A stretch of 16,525 nt of DNA from CAZAQS01 sp964486825 (GTDB lineage: Bacteria > Chloroflexota > Anaerolineae > Anaerolineales > UBA4823). Below the pieces are notes generated by a model. The model had not been told where the DNA came from, made no database searches, and saw only the letters and a list, made by a program, of their open reading frames with translations. The DNA lies in the NCBI GenBank assembly GCA_964486825.1, contig CAZAQS010000098.1:1-16525 (forward strand). The letters run 5' to 3'. Made by a program: the position numbers and the translations under genes. Below, piece after piece: positions 6,775-14,853 of this stretch. Numbering within the stretch: the stretch's first letter is position 1; every line of letters begins with the position of its first letter.

Positions 6775-6817
6775 GATCTTCACCAGGCTTCCAAAGCTTG
6801 CTTGTGGATCGAAGATC
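6775..6817. terminator. Inverted repeat between convergent operons, possible bidirectional terminator
   Basis: Perfect 7-bp arms GATCTTC (6775-6781) and GAAGATC (6811-6817) enclose 29 bases, with a few further pairs possible (CCA/TGG). It lies exactly in the gap between the kinase stop and the nuoN stop. There is no T-tract, so it is not a standard intrinsic terminator. Its position between two 3' ends is the main argument. Confidence 0.3.
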
Positions 6818-8262
6818 TAAATGATCACTCCAAGCAATCTCTCGATGATTAGCAGGAGTGGGGTTGGATAAACGCCCAGGAATACTAACAAGACACCCAG
6901 GAGAGCCAGCGTGATCCCCCCGCTCCAGGACAATTCCAGAGCGGTCACAGGCAACGCTTCGCGGTCCTCAGCCGGCCGGCGGAACAATGCGATCGTAATC
7001 CGCAGGTAGTAGTAGATACCGATCACACTACCAACTGCCAGAACGAGCAATAATACCCACAGGTTGGCCTCCACGCCAGCCACCACGATGTAGATTTTTG
7101 CTACCAGCCCTGCCAGAGGCGGAATGCCAGCCAGAGACAGCAGGGCAGCCGCCATCAAGAGCGCCAGCCAGGGCCGCTTCCAGAAGAGGCCTTCATATTC
7201 AACCAGGGCTTCGACCTCGCGGCTTGGATGGGACAGCAGCGTAATCACCCCAAATGAGCTGAGCGTTGTGATGAAATAGGCCGCCAGGTAAAAAGCAACC
7301 GCTCCCTGGGCAACAACTCCACCCGCCAGGAAGGCCACCATCATATAACCGAAAGGAGCGATCGAAGAATAAGCCAGGATCCGCTTGAGATTGTTCTGAA
7401 CAAGTGCGACCAGGTTTCCGTACAGCATGGAGGCGATGGCGATAAACCCAAACCCCGTCCAAAGAGCCGGGACTTCAGCCAGTTGGATCAGGTTGAAATA
7501 CCGCAGCAAAACAGCAAAGACTCCCGCCTTGGATATGGTGGCAATGAAGGCAGTCACCGGCGCAGGCGCACCCTGGTATACATCCGGGATCCAAAACTGG
7601 AATGGCACCAGGGCCAGTTTGAACGCTACCCCAACGATGAACATGGCCCAGCCTCCCAGCAACACTGTTTCATAACTGGCCAATATTGGCTCGGCTACTG
7701 GTACTGCGCTGAACTGAAGGGTTCCCAGGGCAGCATAGATGAGGGCGATCCCAAAGAGCATAAAGGCCGAAGTAGAGCCTGCCAGGATCAGGTACTTGAT
7801 GCCCGCCTCGATCCTTTCTTTTTGCAAGCGTGGATAAGAAACCAGGGTGTAAAGGCTTACGCTGAGGATTTCAAGGCCCAAGAAAAACGATACGAAATGG
7901 TTGCTGGCTACCATGACAAGCGATCCGAGAGTCGCGAGCAAGATCAACAGGTAATACTCCTCCCGATTGCTCTCGTATTTCTCGAGATAACCGTAGGACA
8001 GGAGCACCACCCCCACCGTACCCAACAGGATCAGGCCAAGAAAATAGATCGCGAAATCGTCTACGATCACCAGTGGTGTGATCTGCCTGGGGAGATTCTG
8101 GGCAATCATGGGCAGCGTGATGAAGGACACAATAAGCCCAACCAGGGACAGGATGGCGGCTAACCTGTGGTTCCGGTAGAATGAAATCGCCAACATGACC
8201 ACCAGGATGGTACTGGACAGGATAATAAAGGGAAGTAAGGTGTAGAGATCTGTGGATGTCAT
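6817..8262 (-). CDS. nuoN: NADH-quinone oxidoreductase subunit N
   Basis: This is an antiporter-like membrane subunit of complex I, 481 residues and about 14 predicted helices, and one of the proton-translocating modules. The expected charged residues are present: Glu131 (LGLEILSVSLY), Lys215 (FKLALVPFQFWIPDVYQGAPAP), Lys245 (ISKAGVF) and Lys389 (GIPPLAGLVAKIY). EAGIKYLILAG and LFWKRP are typical of NuoN and rule out NuoL or NuoM. Length and N-terminus resemble E. coli NuoN. One oddity is that the usual SSI(S/A)H.GY motif reads SSIAPFGYM, with Pro303 in place of the His. The ATG at 8262 is preceded by GAGGGCGGA. It follows nuoK after 13 bp, where nuoL and nuoM would normally intervene. Confidence 0.96.
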   Translation of the reverse strand: MTSTDLYTLLPFIILSSTILVVMLAISFYRNHRLAAILSLVGLIVSFITLPMIAQNLPRQITPLVIVDDFAIYFLGLILLGTVGVVLLSYGYLEKYESNREEYYLLILLATLGSLVMVASNHFVSFFLGLEILSVSLYTLVSYPRLQKERIEAGIKYLILAGSTSAFMLFGIALIYAALGTLQFSAVPVAEPILASYETVLLGGWAMFIVGVAFKLALVPFQFWIPDVYQGAPAPVTAFIATISKAGVFAVLLRYFNLIQLAEVPALWTGFGFIAIASMLYGNLVALVQNNLKRILAYSSIAPFGYMMVAFLAGGVVAQGAVAFYLAAYFITTLSSFGVITLLSHPSREVEALVEYEGLFWKRPWLALLMAAALLSLAGIPPLAGLVAKIYIVVAGVEANLWVLLLVLAVGSVIGIYYYLRITIALFRRPAEDREALPVTALELSWSGGITLALLGVLLVFLGVYPTPLLLIIERLLGVII

Positions 8263-8275
8263 CGGATATCCGCCC

Positions 8276-8584
8276 TCAGCCTTTCAGGATGCTGGCGGCA
8301 TCTACGTCAAGCGTGTGGAAATGGTGGTAGAGCTGTACGACGATAGCCAGGCCTACGGCAACCTCGGCGGCAGCCATCGTCAGGATAAAGATAACCATGA
8401 CTTGCCCGTCCGGTTGGCCGAAGTGGGAACCTGCCACTACGAAAGCCAACCCAGCAGAGTTCAACATGATCTCGATCGATAAGAGGATAAAAAAGATATT
8501 CCTGCGCACGATGAGGCCGATCACGCCTAGCGAGAAAAGAACTCCTGCGATGAGCAGCCCATTTTCAGCTTGTATGGTTGCCAT
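8276..8584 (-). CDS. nuoK: NADH-quinone oxidoreductase subunit K
   Basis: This is a small three-helix membrane subunit of complex I (102 residues; E. coli 100). It carries the two buried glutamates of the proton path, Glu38 (LLSIEIMLNSAGLAFVVAGS) and Glu74 (AAAEVAVGLAIVVQL). The C-terminal ending ILKG is complete and resembles the E. coli end. The ATG has AAGGAG 5 nt upstream. Upstream neighbour nuoJ is 37 bp away. Downstream neighbour is nuoN and not nuoL. Confidence 0.97.
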   Translation of the reverse strand: MATIQAENGLLIAGVLFSLGVIGLIVRRNIFFILLSIEIMLNSAGLAFVVAGSHFGQPDGQVMVIFILTMAAAEVAVGLAIVVQLYHHFHTLDVDAASILKG

Positions 8585-8621
8585 TGACTCTCCTTAAAAG
8601 GTGTTGGGGCCGGAAGACCGG

Positions 8622-9113
8622 TTACCAGATTCGGCGGCCGAGGTGGTAAGCTCCAACCAGGCCTCCCAATAACAAGAAAGCAGCCAGTTCTACGGCAATG
8701 ATATAAGGGCCGAAGAGCGCCAGACTGATTTCGCGTGGTTCTACGATCGTGGCTACAGCCAGGGTCCCGCCTTGCTGGACCAGCAAATAGATTAACTGGG
8801 CCAGCAGGATCAGCGCCAGGATTGCTGGCCCCCTCCACATCTTCGGGCTCATCCAGGCTCTTTCTTGCTCGATAGCCTGAGGCCCGAGGTTCAACATCAT
8901 GAAGGAGAAGACGAACAGAACCATGATAGCCCCGGCATAAATAATGATCTCTAAGACAGCCAGGAAAGGCGCCCCCAGGGTATAGTACATGACAGCCACC
9001 GAGAGCAGGGAGACGATCATGTACAACAAGGCGTGCACCGCGTTTAGCTGGGTAATGACCAGGATCGTTGAGATGATGGCGATCACACCAGCAAAATAAA
9101 AAGCAATCTCCAT
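8622..9113 (-). CDS. nuoJ: NADH-quinone oxidoreductase subunit J
   Basis: This is a five-helix membrane subunit of complex I, 163 residues. It starts MEIAFYFAGVIAI and contains NAVHALLYMIVSLL and the conserved helix LEIIIYAGAIMVLFVF (Glu55, Tyr59), which holds the pi-bulge implicated in coupling. The following NLGPQAIEQERAW and GPYIIAVELAAFLLLGGLVGAYHLGRR are E. coli-like. It lacks the roughly 20-residue charged tail of E. coli NuoJ. The start ATG has GGAGGAG 5 nt upstream. The 64-bp gap to nuoI holds only a short imperfect stem. Confidence 0.96.
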   Translation of the reverse strand: MEIAFYFAGVIAIISTILVITQLNAVHALLYMIVSLLSVAVMYYTLGAPFLAVLEIIIYAGAIMVLFVFSFMMLNLGPQAIEQERAWMSPKMWRGPAILALILLAQLIYLLVQQGGTLAVATIVEPREISLALFGPYIIAVELAAFLLLGGLVGAYHLGRRIW

Positions 9114-9177
9114 TTACACTCCTCCACCCAATCCGGATATCAGCAGAAATTTCCGGCCTTCAAAGGATAGTCTCTCT

Positions 9178-9696
9178 CTAGGGCAACAGGCTGCGTAGGT
9201 CCACGGGTGGTTTTTCGTTTTCTGCTTCGCCCTTGCCCTTGCCTCCGATTTCCAATCCCGCGACCCGGTAAAAATTATAGCCCGGGTACTTTCCCTGTCC
9301 AGCGATCAGGAGGTCTTCTTTCTCGTAAACCATATTCTGGCGGTTATATTCGCCCATCTCTAAATCCGGGGTCAATTGGATTGCGTAGGTTGGGCAGGCT
9401 TCCTCACAGTAGCCGCAAAAAATGCAGCGCGAAAAGTTGATCCGAAAAAATTCAGGAAAACGCCGCCCATGCTCATCTTCCGTCGCTTGCAGGGCGATGC
9501 AGTCTACCGGGCAGGCCACTGCGCACAGGTAACAGGCTACACAACGCTCTTCGCCATCCGGGTCTCGCGAAAGGATGATCCGGCCCCTGTAGCGCGCCGG
9601 TAGAGGCACTTTTTCCTCCGGATACTGGACGGTGAGCTTCGGCCGGAAGGCATGCAGGAATACTTCCCAGATAGTTCTCAATGCACTGATAAACAT
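9178..9696 (-). CDS. nuoI: NADH-quinone oxidoreductase subunit I (2x 4Fe-4S)
   Basis: This peripheral-arm subunit carries clusters N6a and N6b, which pass electrons toward N2 and the quinone site. It has 172 residues. An amphipathic N-terminus is followed by two 4Fe-4S motifs: Cys52, 55, 58 with Cys62, and Cys91, 94, 97 with Cys101. ARYRGRIILSRDPDGEERCVA and RFPEFFRINFSRCIFCG are as in E. coli, and the tail KGEAENEKPP ending SLLP closely mirrors the E. coli NuoI C-terminus from memory. The ATG has AGGAG at good spacing. It is separated from nuoH by 47 bp. Confidence 0.97.
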   Translation of the reverse strand: MFISALRTIWEVFLHAFRPKLTVQYPEEKVPLPARYRGRIILSRDPDGEERCVACYLCAVACPVDCIALQATEDEHGRRFPEFFRINFSRCIFCGYCEEACPTYAIQLTPDLEMGEYNRQNMVYEKEDLLIAGQGKYPGYNFYRVAGLEIGGKGKGEAENEKPPVDLRSLLP

Positions 9697-9743
9697 ACTT
9701 TGTCTCCTACTCCTCCTGCGATGTCAACAGCCTGGATAAAGCT

Positions 9744-10697
9744 CTAATTGATCACCAATAAGATTGCGCCGGTAACGACCAGGTTTACAATCGAGATCGG
9801 CATCAAGACTTTCCAACCCCAAGACATGAGCTGGTCATATCGCGGTCGTGGTAAGGCTGCCCGCATGAGGATAAAAAACGAAATGAACACAAATGTCTTC
9901 AAGAAAAACCATACAACCGGTGGGAGGATCGGGCCAAGCCAGCCTCCGAAGAAGAGCGTGACGATCATCATCGAGATCAAAGTTACAGCCAGGTACTCGC
10001 CGACGAAGAACATGCCGAACTTCATCCCTGAATATTCCGAGTGAAAGCCGGCGATCAGCTCGCTTTCCGCTTCGGGAAGGTCAAAAGGCAGGCGGTGAGT
10101 CTCGGCCAGGCCAGCAATCAGAAATACCAGCAGGCCGAGGAATTGAGGGATAAAGAACCACAGCCCGCGTTGAGCTTCCACAATTTCCCTCAAGTTGAAG
10201 GAGCCTGCCAGCATGATCACGCCCCCCAGGGATAAGCCCATGAAGACCTCATAGCTGATCATTTGAGCCGCCCCGCGCAGGCTACCCAACAAGGCGTATT
10301 TATTGTTCGAAGACCAGCCTGCCAGGACAACGCTGTACACGCCTAAGGAGGACATGGCCAGGAAGAACAGCAATCCCACGTGCAGGTCGATGATCGCAAT
10401 TCCAGGCGCGAATGGGATAACCGCGAAGGAGAGCAAGACGGTAGCCATGATGACGGCTGGAGCCATGATGAACACCAACCGGTCCGCAAACGGGGGCACC
10501 CAATCTTCTTTGAAAAAGATTTTAATCATGTCAGCCAGGACCTGGAGCAAGCCGAATGGGCCGACCCGGTTTGGACCGTAGCGGTCCTGGAAAGCAGCCA
10601 GCAGCCGGCGCTCGTACCAGATCAAGCCGGATGCAATGCCCATAGCTACTGCAACCACGCCAAACACGATGATCAATGGGTGAACGGCATACTCCAT
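9744..10697 (-). CDS. nuoH: NADH-quinone oxidoreductase subunit H
   Basis: This membrane subunit forms most of the quinone chamber, 317 residues and about eight helices. Diagnostic segments are YERRLLAAFQDRYGPNRVGP (28-47), the loop SSNNKYALLGSLRGAAQMISYE (129-150), and the acidic loop AETHRLPFDLPEAESEL (198-214) followed by EYSGMKFGMFFVGEY. The end, LPRPRYDQLMSWGWK, resembles E. coli NuoH. The N-terminus is about ten residues shorter than E. coli's. GGAGG overlaps the nuoG stop codon 11 nt before the ATG, so translation is probably coupled. Confidence 0.97.
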   Translation of the reverse strand: MEYAVHPLIIVFGVVAVAMGIASGLIWYERRLLAAFQDRYGPNRVGPFGLLQVLADMIKIFFKEDWVPPFADRLVFIMAPAVIMATVLLSFAVIPFAPGIAIIDLHVGLLFFLAMSSLGVYSVVLAGWSSNNKYALLGSLRGAAQMISYEVFMGLSLGGVIMLAGSFNLREIVEAQRGLWFFIPQFLGLLVFLIAGLAETHRLPFDLPEAESELIAGFHSEYSGMKFGMFFVGEYLAVTLISMMIVTLFFGGWLGPILPPVVWFFLKTFVFISFFILMRAALPRPRYDQLMSWGWKVLMPISIVNLVVTGAILLVIN

Positions 10698-10713
10698 GGA
10701 AACCTTCGCCTCC

Positions 10714-13434
10714 TTATCTTTCCGCTTTTACTATGCTCGTCCAGGAGGGCAGATCCGCTGCCGGAATGCCTGCCAACCCGGCGGGTATCCCCACCAGGCC
10801 GCGCGCCAAAGACGGCGCCAGGCGGGCCGGTGCGCGAACCGCCTCACCGTTCAGCTCAATTTCTATTTCTTCTCCCTCTTGGATCTGGAATCGTCCGGCA
10901 TCTTCTGGGTTTAGCGCCAGGTATGGAGCTGGTATTAGCTCGGCAATGCCCTTGGATAGCGCGCTCAGCTCTTCGGACCCGAAGATATGGTACAGTGGCA
11001 CGACTAACCACCTGCCCTCAGTTTGTTCGAAGGCCGCCGGTACATCTCCAGAGTAGGAGATCGTTGTCCCGCTACGAGGTTCGATCAGACGGATGCCTGG
11101 GTCGCCGCCCATCAAGGGTCCATTGATTTCGCTTTGGAACTTATTCAATGCCTGGACAGAATTCCAGTTCGGAGCCCAATAGCGCGGCTCAAGACTTCCC
11201 GGCAACACACCTCTATAACCTTCCATTGAATAATTATATGGAACGTCCAGATCGGAAGGCGGCTTCGGTTCGTGCACGCTCAAGTGCGCCGCCATTGCCG
11301 TCCTACCGCTGTAACGGTGTGGCTGGCGCGGGATCTTCTGATTTACAAAACGCGTGTTTTCTGGAGGTGCGATTTCCATTACGAGTGCGAATTCAGGCAA
11401 TGCCTGGGACAATGCTTGCAGGATATGGTCCAGGTTCTGCCATGACCTGGCTCCATCACCACCGCTCTCCGCCTGGATATTTCCCAACCAGCGCCAGCTT
11501 TCCTGCACCTCACCTTGCGGCTGAACGAAAACCTGGATGAAACGCTGGGCGCGGCCTTCCTGTGACACCAACGTACCATCACCTTCCGCAAAGGTAGCAG
11601 CTGGAAGGACAATATCGGCATGCTGGGTCGTAGCTGTCTCGATGTGGTCGATCACGATGACGGTTTTAGCCGCCTGTAGCAAAGCATCTGCGGTTGAGGC
11701 AGGCGCCCGCCGGTACAGGTCGTTCTCCAGGATTACCAACGTGTCCGCCTGCCCGGACTGGAGAGCCTTTAGAGCCTGCTCCAAATCCTCCCCGCCCAGT
11801 ATGGCTAACCCCAGGCTGTTGCACTCGGGGACCACCAGGCTCAGCTCTGCAGGGATGCCTAGCGTACGCAAGGACCAGGCAATACTGGCCGCGGCCTGCA
11901 TGACAGACGCGCTCCGCAGGCTGGTCCCGGAGATGACCACAGGATGTTTTGCCGCTTTCAGTGCTTCAGCCATATTTTCAGCCAGCTTTTGCACCTGCTC
12001 TGGCAGGCCAGAAATTGTAGCCGAGACGGGCTCCAGGAGGCTGGAGATTGCAAATCCCAACCTGGCGATATCATCTGGCGCTGCATGGTACGTTTCTATG
12101 GCGATATCATCGAGCTTTGTAGCAGATGGAGCCGCGATCAAGATCGGGCTTTTCTCATCCTGGATGGCTTCCCGGACAGCATAATCATTCCAATCCGGTA
12201 TCCCTAATTTCCGGGGTATTTCCATGGGCCTGTTTCGGATCGCCTGGCGTACAGCATGCGCCAACATAGGCGCCGTGTTGGTCAGGTCTTCTCCCAGCAC
12301 CAGGACCGCATCAGCCTGTTCTATATCATGAAGGGAAGGCGTACGGGCAGGCCCGTTTTCAAGAATCTCTAATGCAGTTTTTACAAGGGCGTGCTCCCGG
12401 GAAGAAACGCCGGCGTAAAAATTGTCCGGGCCGACCAACTCTCTTAATGCGAAATTCGATTCCAGAGAGGCGCGCGGAGAACCTATCCCCACCGCTCTGG
12501 CGCCTACCGCCATAATCTCCCGGAACATTTGCAGGGCCTGGTCGGGCAGGACCGACTCCAGGGGCTGGCCTGCCTCCCTGCGTACGAGCGGTGAAAAGAT
12601 TCGTCTCTCGTGGTTGACGAATTCGTAGCCGTACCGCCCACGGTCGCACAAGAAATACCCGTTTACCTGGCGGTTATAGCGGTTCCGGATTCGTCGCAGG
12701 GAGCCGTAGCGCTCGCCGGGGATCGTGTTACATCCCACCGAACAGCCGGTGCAAACTGAGGGCGCCGTTTGCAGGTCCCATTTACGGGTATAGTGTTGCT
12801 TAAGGGTCTTGTCGGTAAATACACCGGTTGGACAGACTTCTACCAGGTTCCCGCTGAACTCGTTTTCCAGGACGCCGTCCGTTTGACGTCCGAAATACAA
12901 GGCATCACGCGCGCCAAACACATCCAGGTCGCGCCCACCCGCGATATCACGGTAATAACGGACGCACCGGTAGCATTGGATACAGCGGTTCATCTCGTGA
13001 TTGACCAATGGCCCCAGGTATTGGTTATGGTAGCTGCGTTTTTTGAAGCGGAAACGGCGGTAGGTATGGCCCGTCATGAGGGTCATATCCTGCAGGTGAC
13101 ACTCTCCCCCCTCATCACAAATCGGGCAGTCATGCGGGTGATTGACCATCAGCCATTCGATCACCGAAGCACGGAAAGCAACCACTTCCGGATCATTGAT
13201 CGAGATACGTGTGCCGTCGGTTGACTGGGTCATGCAGGACATAACAATCCTACCGGCTGTGTCGTTCTCGTCCCGGTATTGTTTGACCGCGCACTGGCGA
13301 CAGGCGCCCACTGAGCCCATAGCTGGATGCCAGCAAAAATAAGGGATATCCAGCCCGTAAGAGAGGCAGGCGTGCAGCAAGTTGTCGTTAGGATCTACTT
13401 CGTAGGTTTTGCCATCAACGTGAATGATCGCCAC
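10714..13434 (-). CDS. nuoG: NADH-quinone oxidoreductase subunit G, E. coli type
   Basis: This is the largest peripheral-arm subunit, 906 residues (E. coli 908), in the electron path from NuoF/E to NuoI. Cluster ligands in order: 2Fe-2S N1b at Cys34, 45, 48, 67; N5 at His99, Cys103, 106, 112; N4 at Cys151, 154, 157, 201; and the extra N7 at Cys228, 231, 235, 263. A molybdopterin-oxidoreductase-like fold follows without a cofactor role. Similarity to E. coli NuoG runs end to end, for example VGACRQCAVKQY, GIGSPRASLESNFALRELVG, VLVLGEDLT, HRYSGRTAMAAHLSVHEP and APNWNSVQALNKFQ, well beyond the conserved N-terminus. The start is GTG, preceded by GGAGGTAACCT. The nuoF stop is 3 nt away. Confidence 0.97.
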   Translation of the reverse strand: MAIIHVDGKTYEVDPNDNLLHACLSYGLDIPYFCWHPAMGSVGACRQCAVKQYRDENDTAGRIVMSCMTQSTDGTRISINDPEVVAFRASVIEWLMVNHPHDCPICDEGGECHLQDMTLMTGHTYRRFRFKKRSYHNQYLGPLVNHEMNRCIQCYRCVRYYRDIAGGRDLDVFGARDALYFGRQTDGVLENEFSGNLVEVCPTGVFTDKTLKQHYTRKWDLQTAPSVCTGCSVGCNTIPGERYGSLRRIRNRYNRQVNGYFLCDRGRYGYEFVNHERRIFSPLVRREAGQPLESVLPDQALQMFREIMAVGARAVGIGSPRASLESNFALRELVGPDNFYAGVSSREHALVKTALEILENGPARTPSLHDIEQADAVLVLGEDLTNTAPMLAHAVRQAIRNRPMEIPRKLGIPDWNDYAVREAIQDEKSPILIAAPSATKLDDIAIETYHAAPDDIARLGFAISSLLEPVSATISGLPEQVQKLAENMAEALKAAKHPVVISGTSLRSASVMQAAASIAWSLRTLGIPAELSLVVPECNSLGLAILGGEDLEQALKALQSGQADTLVILENDLYRRAPASTADALLQAAKTVIVIDHIETATTQHADIVLPAATFAEGDGTLVSQEGRAQRFIQVFVQPQGEVQESWRWLGNIQAESGGDGARSWQNLDHILQALSQALPEFALVMEIAPPENTRFVNQKIPRQPHRYSGRTAMAAHLSVHEPKPPSDLDVPYNYSMEGYRGVLPGSLEPRYWAPNWNSVQALNKFQSEINGPLMGGDPGIRLIEPRSGTTISYSGDVPAAFEQTEGRWLVVPLYHIFGSEELSALSKGIAELIPAPYLALNPEDAGRFQIQEGEEIEIELNGEAVRAPARLAPSLARGLVGIPAGLAGIPAADLPSWTSIVKAER

Positions 13435-13437
13435 AGG

Positions 13438-14853
13438 TTACCTCCAAGGGCAGCGCTTCTCGCGGATATGCCGCTCGAAGTCTTCCCTGAAATACTTGAT
13501 TGCACTTTGGAGTGGCTCCATTGCGCCGGGAGCCAGTGCGCAGAAGGTCAGCCCAGGACCCAGGAACTTTGCATGGTGGAGGAGGTTCTCGATATCGCCT
13601 GGCAGCCCCTCTCCATCCTCCATGGCCTTTAACACCCTGGCAGTCCAGGGCAAGCCTTCCCGGCAGGGTGTACACCAACCGCAGGACTCCTGGGCGAAGA
13701 AGGCCTCCAGGTTCTGCACAAAGCCAACCGGGCAGGTCTGATCGTCGAGAATGACGGCCGTTCCAGTACCCAATCTGCTACCAGCCGCCTGCACCGAAGA
13801 AAAATCCATTTTAATATCCAGGTGTTCCTCGACAAGGAAATCTGTCGATGCACCCCCCGGTAGAGCACCCCGGAACCTCAATCCATCTCGCATGCCGCCG
13901 GCATACTCTTCGAGCAACTCTCTGAAGCTTATCCCCAGGGGCAGCTCCCACGCACCTGGGCGCTTGACTTTCCCGCTCACACCGTAGATCTTGGTGCCGC
14001 CCTCTTTCGACAGGCTGATGCTCTTGAACCAATCCGCGCCATTGTTCAAGATGTGGGGAAGACAGCAAAGCGTCTCTACATTGTTGACGATGGAAGGTTT
14101 GCCCCATAACCCGCTGGTTTGTGGGAAAGGGGGCTTGGTGCGTGGGTTCGCCCGGCGACCCTCCAGGCTATTTAGCAGGCCGGTTTCCTCGCCACACATA
14201 TAGCGACCTGCTCCCATATGCAAGAAGATTTCAAAGGAAAAATCCGAGCCCAGGATATTCTTTCCCAGGTATCCGGCCTGGTATGCCTCATCCAGCGCTC
14301 TGCGGAGTAACGCGCCCGATTTTTTATAAGCCCAGCGCAAGAAGATATATCCGATATCCGCCTTGATGGCGTAGGCTGCGATAAGCATACCTTCGATCAG
14401 CTGGTGCGGGTCACCCTCAATCAGGAAACGATCCTTGAAAGTACCCGGCTCCATCTCGTCTGCGTTACAGATCAGGTAGGTATGGCTAAGAGCGAATTCT
14501 GGTAGGGTTGTATACTCCCACTCTGTATCCGCTGGCATCGCCAGGCCTCCCCTGCCTTTGCTCCTAAAACCTGGGACTTCTTCCCGAGTTGTGGACTGGT
14601 ATACAGGACGATGAAAGCCTTCGCCTAAGGGTACGAAGCTCCACTTTGGCCCGGTTGGGAATCCGGCTCCTCCCCTGCCCCGCAGGTCCGCCTCAGTAAC
14701 CAGCTCCGTCACTTGCTTGGGTTCCATCTGACGGATGACCTTCCGCAAAGCCTGGTAGCCTCCAGCTCGTTCGTACTCCGCCAGGCTTAAGGGCTCTCCA
14801 CCGGGCTGAAAATTCTTCGTCAGCGGTCTTTCCATCGATGCAGCCTCGCTCAT
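13438..14853 (-). CDS. nuoF: NADH-quinone oxidoreductase subunit F with an internal insertion
   Basis: This subunit binds NADH and FMN and carries 4Fe-4S cluster N3. It has 471 residues, longer than E. coli's roughly 445. Visible parts are the FMN/NADH loop GRGGAGFPTGPKWSF (59-73), NADEMEPGTFKDRFL (130-144), GAGRYMCGEETGLLNSLEGRRANPR, NNVETLC, GGMRDGLRF, and the N3 cysteines ESCGWCTPCREG (Cys391, 394, 397) with Cys438. Between KWSFVP and YLICNADE lie about 55 residues where E. coli has about 12, an in-frame extra segment at about 76-125. The ATG overlaps the nuoE stop (ATGA), with GGGGTG upstream. Confidence 0.97.
   Translation of the reverse strand: MSEAASMERPLTKNFQPGGEPLSLAEYERAGGYQALRKVIRQMEPKQVTELVTEADLRGRGGAGFPTGPKWSFVPLGEGFHRPVYQSTTREEVPGFRSKGRGGLAMPADTEWEYTTLPEFALSHTYLICNADEMEPGTFKDRFLIEGDPHQLIEGMLIAAYAIKADIGYIFLRWAYKKSGALLRRALDEAYQAGYLGKNILGSDFSFEIFLHMGAGRYMCGEETGLLNSLEGRRANPRTKPPFPQTSGLWGKPSIVNNVETLCCLPHILNNGADWFKSISLSKEGGTKIYGVSGKVKRPGAWELPLGISFRELLEEYAGGMRDGLRFRGALPGGASTDFLVEEHLDIKMDFSSVQAAGSRLGTGTAVILDDQTCPVGFVQNLEAFFAQESCGWCTPCREGLPWTARVLKAMEDGEGLPGDIENLLHHAKFLGPGLTFCALAPGAMEPLQSAIKYFREDFERHIREKRCPWR

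Noticed and set aside
7483..8163. Plus-strand open frame of 226 codons opposite nuoN
   Set aside because: Low-complexity, Gln/Arg/Asp-rich antisense of a membrane protein gene. No family features are visible.
9114..9177. CCGGA...TCCGG stem between nuoJ and nuoI as a terminator or attenuator
   Set aside because: Five-bp arms with a 14-nt loop and no T-tract, within an operon; likely chance, partly because ATCCGGAT is itself palindromic.
10380..11126. Plus-strand open frame of 248 codons opposite nuoH and nuoG
   Set aside because: It crosses the boundary of two well-supported genes on the other strand and resembles no protein family.
11537..12184. Plus-strand open frame of 215 codons opposite nuoG
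   Set aside because: Ser/Ala-rich antisense shadow of the C-terminal half of NuoG.
14479..14628. Intein or mobile element inside nuoF
   Set aside because: The extra segment is only about 43 residues, in frame, without splicing motifs, inverted repeats or target duplications.
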